Shown piece after piece: positions 5,123 to 9,251 of a DNA stretch of 9,251 bases. The notes beneath the pieces are model-generated. The model had not been told where the DNA came from and searched no databases. It saw only the letters and a list, made by a program, of their open reading frames with translations. Where the stretch lies: NCBI GenBank assembly GCA_039917655.1, contig JBDSJC010000277.1, positions 1 to 9,251 on the forward strand, in the 5' to 3' direction. A program made the position numbers and the translations under genes. The stretch is from PNKC01 sp039917655 (lineage in GTDB: Bacteria > Chloroflexota > Dehalococcoidia > Tepidiformales > Tepidiformaceae). Within the stretch, counting starts at the first letter, position 1. Every line of letters starts with the position of its first letter.

Positions 5123-5908
5123 TTAGTCGCCTCCCTCGGTCGCGCCGCGCTGAACAGCTTCCTGCTGCTCCATCGTGATCGCCGTGTGGGCGGGAAGCGA
5201 TGGGTCGATAACAGCCTCGACGACGGGCCGCGGAGCTGGCTCGGGGATCTCTTCCTCAATGGCGCGCCGCTCGGACGGCCGTTCGGGGAGGATATCGCCC
5301 TTGTAGATCCAGACCTTGACGCCAATGCGGCCGAAGGTCGTGTGCGCTTCGGCGAGGCCGTAATCGATGTCCGCGCGCAGCGTGTGGCGCGGGACGCGGC
5401 CCTGGGTGTCGGATTCGCGACGCGACATTTCAGCGCCGCCGAGGCGACCGGCGACGGCAACGCGAACGCCCTTGGCACCGCGCTGCATGGTCCGCTGGAC
5501 CGACTGCTTGACCGCGCGACGGAAGGCGACGCGACGCTCCAACTGGTCGGCGACGGAGCGCGCGACGAGGTAGGCATCGAGTTCGGGAGTGCGGATCTCC
5601 TGGATATTGACGCGCACACGGCCGCCGCTGAACTGCTCCAGGGTGTTGCGCAGCTCTTCAACCTTGGTGCCGCCGCGGCCAATGACGATTCCCGGCTTGG
5701 CCGTGTGGATCGTCACCGTCACGAGGTTGGCGTTGCGGTCGATCTCGACATGGCTGATGGCCGCATCGGAGAGCTCTTTAAGGATGAAGCGCCGCAATTC
5801 GAGGTCTTCGTGCAGGAGCTTCGTGTAGTTCTTCTGCGCGAACCACTTCGATTCCCAATCGTAGATGATCCCGAGGCGGAAGCCGTGTGGATGGATTTTC
5901 TGTCCCAT
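5123..5908 (-). CDS. rpsC: 30S ribosomal protein S3, with long C-terminal tail
   Basis: S3 lines the mRNA entry tunnel in the small-subunit head. It starts MGQKIHPHGFRLGI, the standard opening. A type II KH domain spans about 39-107, with the GRGG loop at 77-80. R130, R131 and K134 in FRRAVK correspond to the E. coli mRNA-helicase residues R131, R132 and K135. The C-terminal domain contains GRLGGAEMSR at 154-163 and ends with VKVWIYKGDILPE at 197-209. Residues 210-261 form a roughly 52-residue tail rich in E, P and A, which is common but variable in this family. The ATG is 3 nt past the rplV TAG, with GTGAGG upstream. The TAA stop abuts rplP. Confidence 0.98.
   Translation of the reverse strand: MGQKIHPHGFRLGIIYDWESKWFAQKNYTKLLHEDLELRRFILKELSDAAISHVEIDRNANLVTVTIHTAKPGIVIGRGGTKVEELRNTLEQFSGGRVRVNIQEIRTPELDAYLVARSVADQLERRVAFRRAVKQSVQRTMQRGAKGVRVAVAGRLGGAEMSRRESDTQGRVPRHTLRADIDYGLAEAHTTFGRIGVKVWIYKGDILPERPSERRAIEEEIPEPAPRPVVEAVIDPSLPAHTAITMEQQEAVQRGATEGGD
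5130..5137 (-). promoter_or_regulatory. Strong ribosome-binding site of rplP embedded in the rpsC C-terminus
   Basis: GAGGGAGG is formed by the codons for E-G-G near the S3 C-terminus and lies 7 nt before the rplP ATG. The rpsC stop codon falls in the spacer between this site and the start, so a terminating ribosome sits directly on it. Confidence 0.75.
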
Positions 5909-5911
5909 GTG

Positions 5912-6250
5912 CTAAGCCTCACGCTCATCAAGGATGACGGTGATGTGACTCGACCGTTTAAGAATCGGGCTGACCCGTCCTCGGGAACGCGGGCGAAAGC
6001 GCCGCTGCATGGGCCCCTCATCCGCGTAGGCACGCTTGATGACAAGGTCATCCACGTTCAAGTCGAAGTTGTTTTCCGCATTCGAAGCCGCCGAGAGGAC
6101 GACCTTCGAGACCGCTTTCGCGTGCGGAGACTGGACGTAGCGGAGCAGCGCAAGCGACTGATCCACGGATAGCCCGGAAAGACGAGCGAGGATCAGCCGA
6201 ATCTTGCGCGGCGAAGCGCCGATCCCCTGGGCAGAAGCCTTCACTTCCAT
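5912..6250 (-). CDS. rplV: 50S ribosomal protein L22
   Basis: L22 reaches into the peptide exit tunnel with a long beta-hairpin and helps form its constriction. The 112-residue product is normal. It has GIGASPRKIRLILARLSGLS at residues 9-28, corresponding to S-x-x-K-x-R-x-V-x-x-x-I-x-G. It also has SNAENNFDLNVDDLVIKRAY at 56-75, where A-x-x-N-A-x-x-N is diagnostic, and then the tunnel hairpin at about 77-102: ADEGPMQRRFRPRSRGRVSP followed by ILKRSSHI. Deletions in this loop give macrolide resistance in other bacteria; none is visible. The ATG abuts the rpsS TAA, with AAGGTGAGG upstream. The stop is TAG, 3 nt before rpsC. Confidence 0.97.
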   Translation of the reverse strand: MEVKASAQGIGASPRKIRLILARLSGLSVDQSLALLRYVQSPHAKAVSKVVLSAASNAENNFDLNVDDLVIKRAYADEGPMQRRFRPRSRGRVSPILKRSSHITVILDEREA

Positions 6251-6538
6251 TTAGCGCCTCACCTTGCTCTGGCGGTCGCTCTTGGAAACGTGCCCGCGGA
6301 AAGTCCGCGTGAGCGAGAATTCGCCGAGCTTGTGGCCAACCATGTTCTCCGTAACGAATACCGGGATGTGAATCCGCCCGTTGTGGACGCCGAACGTCAG
6401 GCCGATCATGTCCGGCAGGATCGTCGATGCGCGCGACCAGGTTTTGATGACGGAACGCTGGTTGGCGTTGCGCATCGCGGCGACCTGCTTTTCGAGCGAA
6501 GGGTGAACGTAGGGTCCCTTCTTAATAGAACGTGACAT
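6251..6538 (-). CDS. rpsS: 30S ribosomal protein S19
   Basis: S19 forms a complex with S13 in the small-subunit head and contacts the A-site tRNA region and 5S-side bridges. The 95-residue product is of normal length (about 92-95). It starts MSRSIKKGPYVHPSLEKQV, matching M-x-R-S-x-K-K-G-P-[FY]-x-x-x-L. The next parts are IKTWSRASTILPDMIGLTFG and VHNGRIHIPVFVTENMVGHK, in which W-S-R-x-S-x-I-x-P-x-x-x-G and N-G-x-x-x-x-P-V-x-V-x-E-x-M-V-G-H-K are diagnostic. LGEFSLTRTFRGH closes the fold. The ATG lies 9 nt past the rplB stop, with AGGAG 6 nt upstream. The stop is TAA, abutting rplV. Confidence 0.98.
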   Translation of the reverse strand: MSRSIKKGPYVHPSLEKQVAAMRNANQRSVIKTWSRASTILPDMIGLTFGVHNGRIHIPVFVTENMVGHKLGEFSLTRTFRGHVSKSDRQSKVRR

Positions 6539-6547
6539 GGGCTACTC

Positions 6548-7378
6548 CTACTTCGTTCGCCGACGCGCAATAAATTTGTCGGTGCGCTTGTTGTTTCGAG
6601 TGCGGTAGCCGAGTGTCGGCTTGCCCCACGGGGTCTTCGGTCCGGGCATGCCGACTGGGGCGCGCCCTTCACCACCGCCGTGCGGGTGGTCTCGAGGGTT
6701 CATGACGGCGCCGCGGACCTGAGGCCGGCGGCCACGATGGCGAGTGCGCCCGGCCTTGCCGAGCTTGACGAGTGAATGCTCCACGTTGCCGACCTGGCCG
6801 ACTGTGGCGACGCATTCGATACGTACGCGGCGCATCTCGCCGCTGGGCAGGCGGACGAGGGCGTAATCGCCTTCCTTGGCCATCAACTGCGCCGAGACGC
6901 CGGCGCTGCGCACCATCTGGCCCCCTTTGCCGGGGGTCATTTCAATGTTGTGCACCTGCGTGCCCGTAGGCATGTTGGCGAGCGGGAGGGTGTTGCCCAC
7001 GCGGACTTCCGCGCCCGGCCCGCTGACGATGACCGCACCGACGGCCAGGCCATTGGGGGCGAGGATGTAGCGCTTTTCGCCATCCACATAGAAGAGCAGG
7101 GCGATGCGCGCCGTGCGGTTGGGGTCATACTCGATCGCCGCCACTTTCGCCGGGATGCCCGACTTATCGCGCTTCCAATCGATGATCCGGTAGAGGCGCC
7201 GCGATCCGCCGCCGCGGTGGCGGACGGTGATCCGGCCCTGGTTGTTGCGCCCCGAGCCCTTCTTCGAAAGAGACTCGGTGAGCGACTTTTCAGGGCGGCT
7301 CTTGGTGATCTCCGTGAAGGTCTGGCCGCTGGCGTTGCGGCGCCCCGGGGACGTCGGCTTGAATTGCTTAATCGGCAT
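6548..7378 (-). CDS. rplB: 50S ribosomal protein L2
   Basis: L2 is the largest core protein near the peptidyl transferase centre and forms an intersubunit bridge. The 276-residue product has the standard length of about 273-277. The OB-fold RNA-binding domain is at about 42-120 (GRNNQGRITVRHRGGGSRRL at 43-62, then KVAAIEYDPNRTARIALL). The SH3-like domain follows at about 125-200, with GKGGQMVRSAGVSAQL at 150-165. The C-terminal globular loop has MNPRDHPHGGGEGRAPVGMP (226-245); the HPH motif at 231-233 includes the catalytic-centre histidine region of the family. R229 stands where many bacteria have valine. The ATG is 3 nt past rplW, with GAGGGG upstream. The stop is TAG. Confidence 0.99.
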   Translation of the reverse strand: MPIKQFKPTSPGRRNASGQTFTEITKSRPEKSLTESLSKKGSGRNNQGRITVRHRGGGSRRLYRIIDWKRDKSGIPAKVAAIEYDPNRTARIALLFYVDGEKRYILAPNGLAVGAVIVSGPGAEVRVGNTLPLANMPTGTQVHNIEMTPGKGGQMVRSAGVSAQLMAKEGDYALVRLPSGEMRRVRIECVATVGQVGNVEHSLVKLGKAGRTRHRGRRPQVRGAVMNPRDHPHGGGEGRAPVGMPGPKTPWGKPTLGYRTRNNKRTDKFIARRRTK

Positions 7379-7381
7379 TGC

Positions 7382-7678
7382 CTAAATCCCCTCGAAGAGT
7401 TCGATTTTGTCGCCGGCGGTGAGGGTCACAATGGCCTTCTTCCAGTCCGGACGGTTGGTCACCTTGCGGCCGAAGCGCTTCGGCTTGCCCTTCATCTTCA
7501 TCGTGTTCACTTCCCTGACGTGTACGTTGAAGGCGAGCTCGATTGCTTCCTTGATCTGATTCTTATTGGCGCGCAGGTCAACTTCGAAGACGTACTTGTC
7601 GAGGCCCGTGAGCACCGTCGTCTTCTCGGTGATGATGGGGCGCAGAAGCACTGCCCAGGGGTGAATCTCCTTAGGCAT
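7382..7678 (-). CDS. rplW: 50S ribosomal protein L23
   Basis: L23 sits at the exit of the peptide tunnel and is the docking site for trigger factor and SRP. The 98-residue product is normal. It has HPWAVLLRPIITEKTTVLTG at residues 6-25, in which R-P-x-I-T-E-K is the signature. E18 matches the E. coli Glu18 contact for trigger factor. KYVFEVDLRANKNQIKEAIE at 28-47 is followed by LAFNVHVREVNTMKMKGKPK and RFGRK, the loop that reaches into the tunnel. The ATG lies inside the rplD end (8-nt overlap), with a near-perfect AAAGGAGG ribosome-binding site 6 nt upstream. The stop is TAG. It is complete, with no oddity. Confidence 0.98.
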   Translation of the reverse strand: MPKEIHPWAVLLRPIITEKTTVLTGLDKYVFEVDLRANKNQIKEAIELAFNVHVREVNTMKMKGKPKRFGRKVTNRPDWKKAIVTLTAGDKIELFEGI

Positions 7679-8342
7679 TGGCGGCCTCCTTTCGGCGGCC
7701 GCGATGCGGCTTCAGGTTTTCGCCGCCCCACAGCGCCTCGCATTTTCGGACCGCTTCTTCGGACATCACCACGCGATGGGCGTTGACGAGGTCAACGACG
7801 TTCAGGTACTGGGCCGGCAACGCCCTGGCGATTTCGAGGTTGCGAGCGGAGCGCATCAGTGCGGCTTCGTATTCGCCGCTAACCACGAGCGCGCGGCGGT
7901 CAATGCCGAGCGCGTTAAGGGTGGTTTGCACACTCTTGGTCTTCGTGTCATCGGTGGCGAGGCCGTCTACAACGACAAGCGTGCCGCCGGCGGCGTGACT
8001 ACTGAGCGCAGAGCGAAGCGCGAGACGCTTCATCTGGCGAGGTAGGTCCTTGCCGAAGCTGTGCGGGTGCGGGCCGTGGGCCACGCCACCACCAACGCGG
8101 TGGGAGGCGCGCACGCCACCCTGGCGGGCTGCCCCGAGACCCTTCTGGCGGCGAATCTTGAACGTGGAGCCGCGAACATCGCCGCGCCCCTTGGTATTGG
8201 CTCCGCCAACTCGGCGGTTGCCCATCTGGGCGACGTACGCCTGGTGGAGCACCGAGCGGTTCGGCTCAATGCCGAACACTTCGTCAGCCACATCGATGCT
8301 GCGAAGCTCCTTGCCTGCGGTATCGAAGACCGTCAACTTCAT
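7671..8342 (-). CDS. rplD: 50S ribosomal protein L4
   Basis: L4 contributes a long loop to the peptide exit tunnel constriction and, in E. coli, represses the S10 operon at transcription and translation. The 223-residue product is in the usual range of about 201-225. The tunnel loop spans about 41-95: GNRRVGGANTKGRGDVRGST, then FKIRRQKGLGAARQGGVRAS, then HRVGGGVAHGPHPHSF. It holds the conserved K-T-R-x-x-V-x-G-x-x-x-K-x-x-x-Q-K-G-x-G-x-A-R core with local substitutions. The globular part has RLALRSALS and later NVVDLVNAHRVVMSEEAV. The ATG overlaps the rplC stop as ATGA, with AGAGGG 7 nt upstream. The stop TAA lies within the rplW coding start. Confidence 0.98.
   Translation of the reverse strand: MKLTVFDTAGKELRSIDVADEVFGIEPNRSVLHQAYVAQMGNRRVGGANTKGRGDVRGSTFKIRRQKGLGAARQGGVRASHRVGGGVAHGPHPHSFGKDLPRQMKRLALRSALSSHAAGGTLVVVDGLATDDTKTKSVQTTLNALGIDRRALVVSGEYEAALMRSARNLEIARALPAQYLNVVDLVNAHRVVMSEEAVRKCEALWGGENLKPHRGRRKEAANA
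7685..7692 (-). promoter_or_regulatory. Strongest ribosome-binding site in the window, for rplW, inside rplD
   Basis: AAAGGAGG lies 6 nt before the rplW ATG and is made from codons for R-K-E-A near the rplD C-terminus. It is among the closest matches here to the anti-Shine-Dalgarno complement, and it precedes the largest gene overlap in the window (8 nt), where simple stop-to-start reinitiation is less direct. Confidence 0.75.
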
Positions 8343-8974
8343 TTCGATACCCTCTTTGCGTGGCGGATGCGGACGAGTCCGCCGATTGGCCCCGGCACGG
8401 AGCCGGCGACGAAGATGACGCCCTTTTCATCGTTTTTCGTGACCACGTCCAGGTTGCGGACGGTCACCCGCTCGTTGCCCATGTGGCCCGCCATCCGGGT
8501 GCCCTTGAAGACGCGGCCGGGAGTAGTGCCCGAGCCAATGGAACCGGGAGCGCGGTGACGGTCGCTCTGGCCGTGGGTCTTTGGGCCGCCAGCGAAGTGG
8601 TGGCGCCGCACGCCGCCCTGGAATCCGCGGCCCTTGGAGGTCGCGGTGACGTCCACCTTCTCACCCGCCTCGAAGAGTTCAGCGCCGAGCTGGTCGCCGA
8701 GGGTGAGCGAGCCGCCGGGTTCGATGTTGAATTCGGCGAGGTGACGCAGCTTCAGGTTACCGGCGGCCTTGAGGTGGCCCGTCTCCGGACTATTCAGGCG
8801 CTTGTCGTCCTGGAAGCCGATCTGGACGGCGGTGTAGCCGTCTTTTTCCGGGGTCCGCAGCTGGGTGACAAAGCATGGCCCAACCTCGATGGCGGTACAG
8901 CCGCGGAGGCGGCCGCGTTCATCGAAGACCTGGATCGTGCCGAGTTTTCGGCCAAGTAATCCTTCAATAGTCAT
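8339..8974 (-). CDS. rplC: 50S ribosomal protein L3
   Basis: L3 is one of the first assembling large-subunit proteins and reaches toward the peptidyl transferase centre. The 211-residue product is normal. It starts MTIEGLLGRKLGTIQVFDER; the usual G-M-T-Q of the family reads G-T-I-Q here (12-15). Diagnostic later blocks are VTATSKGRGFQGGVRRHHFA at 109-128, RAPGSIGSGTTPGRVFKGTR at 141-160 and MAGHMGNERVTVRNLDVV at 161-178. T150 stands at E. coli Gln150, the PrmB methylation site, so that modification is not possible here. The ATG is 5 nt past the rpsJ TAA, and no Shine-Dalgarno site is visible, so coupling to rpsJ is likely. The stop is TGA. Confidence 0.98.
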   Translation of the reverse strand: MTIEGLLGRKLGTIQVFDERGRLRGCTAIEVGPCFVTQLRTPEKDGYTAVQIGFQDDKRLNSPETGHLKAAGNLKLRHLAEFNIEPGGSLTLGDQLGAELFEAGEKVDVTATSKGRGFQGGVRRHHFAGGPKTHGQSDRHRAPGSIGSGTTPGRVFKGTRMAGHMGNERVTVRNLDVVTKNDEKGVIFVAGSVPGPIGGLVRIRHAKRVSK

Positions 8975-8979
8975 GACGG

Positions 8980-9251
8980 TTACAGCTTGATCTCGATGTC
9001 CACGCCGCTGGGCAGTTGCAGCCGCATCAGCGTGTCCACGGTCTTGGAAGTTGGTTCGATGATGTCGATCAGGCGCTTGTGCGTCCGAATTTCGAACTGT
9101 TCCCGCGCATCCTTATGGATGTGAGGGCCCTTCAACACACAGAACTTGTCTATGGTCGTCGGAAGCGGCACGGGGCCTGCAACGGCCGCGCCCGTGCGCT
9201 CAGCCGCTTCGACAATTTGCCGCGCGGACTGATCGATAAGGCGGTGGTCGT
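8980..9251 (-). CDS. rpsJ: 30S ribosomal protein S10 (NusE), 5' end beyond the window
   Basis: S10 is a small-subunit head protein and, as NusE, a partner of NusB and NusG in transcription antitermination. The reading frame stays open to the right edge. It begins within DHRLIDQSARQIVEAAERTG, which matches E. coli S10 from about residue 14, so roughly 13 N-terminal residues are off the window. It continues with AAVAGPVPLPTTIDKFCVLK, PHIHKDAREQFEIRTHKRLI and DIIEPTSKTVDTLMRLQLPS, ending GVDIEIKL. Eighty-nine full codons are visible. The GTG at 9171 encodes the internal V of GPVPLP and is not the start. The TAA stop is 5 nt before rplC. It is the expected first gene of the S10 operon; its promoter is not in view. 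Confidence 0.97.
   Translation of the reverse strand, partial: DHRLIDQSARQIVEAAERTGAAVAGPVPLPTTIDKFCVLKGPHIHKDAREQFEIRTHKRLIDIIEPTSKTVDTLMRLQLPSGVDIEIKL

Noticed and set aside
4955..6172. A 405-codon open frame on the plus strand
   Set aside because: It runs antisense through rplP, rpsC and rplV, which are certain genes. Its product shows no recognisable family, and long antisense frames are expected in GC-rich coding DNA.
6776..7786. A 336-codon open frame on the plus strand
   Set aside because: It is antisense to rplB, rplW and the end of rplD. The product is rich in A, R, D and G with no motif, as expected for a shadow of GC-biased codons.
9169..9171. GTG as a possible start of a 63-residue S10
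   Set aside because: The frame stays open upstream to the window edge and encodes the conserved S10 N-terminal half, so this GTG is an internal valine codon.
1..9251. A novel system, mobile element, CRISPR array or RNA gene hidden in the window
   Set aside because: Every stretch longer than 31 nt belongs to a recognised ribosomal protein or secY gene on the minus strand, in canonical order. I see no repeats, terminal inverted repeats, or tRNA-like or rRNA-like sequence.

Overview
The whole window is one strand-consistent stretch of the bacterial S10-spc ribosomal protein cluster, read on the minus strand from right to left. Twenty-two genes fill it: rpsJ (cut at its 5' end by the right edge), rplC, rplD, rplW, rplB, rpsS, rplV, rpsC, rplP, rpmC, rpsQ, rplN, rplX, rplE, rpsN, rpsH, rplF, rplR, rpsE, rpmD, rplO and secY (only its first 65 codons before the left edge). 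This is the canonical S10-spc order with no insertion, loss or rearrangement.

The DNA is GC-rich. The proteins look like those of Chloroflexota or a nearby Gram-positive-like lineage: zinc-type S14, L30 present, S17 and S3 with C-terminal tails, an L2 with Arg before the DHPHGGGEG motif, and a SecY start with a short charged N-terminus. This placement is an inference from recalled family features and is only moderately to weakly supported; no 16S or other marker is in the window.

Layout by region: 6251-9251 holds the first half of the S10 operon (S10, L3, L4, L23, L2, S19); 4153-6250 holds the second half (L22, S3, L16, L29, S17); 200-4156 holds the spc part (L14, L24, L5, S14, S8, L6, L18, S5, L30, L15); 1-196 is the start of secY. 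No break is visible between the S10 and spc parts: S17 and L14 overlap by 4 nt, so they are probably one transcript here.

Packing is extreme. Of the 21 junctions, 8 overlap (1, 4 or 8 nt), 3 abut exactly, and 10 have gaps of 2-31 nt; the largest gap (31 nt) lies between rpsN and rpsH. No promoter, terminator, tRNA, repeat array or mobile element is visible, and no non-coding stretch comes near 300 nt. Many Shine-Dalgarno sites sit inside the end of the upstream gene, which points to translational coupling and balanced production of ribosomal subunits, with the last gene supplying the membrane translocon. I found no previously undescribed system; the findings are modest sequence-level oddities in a housekeeping operon.
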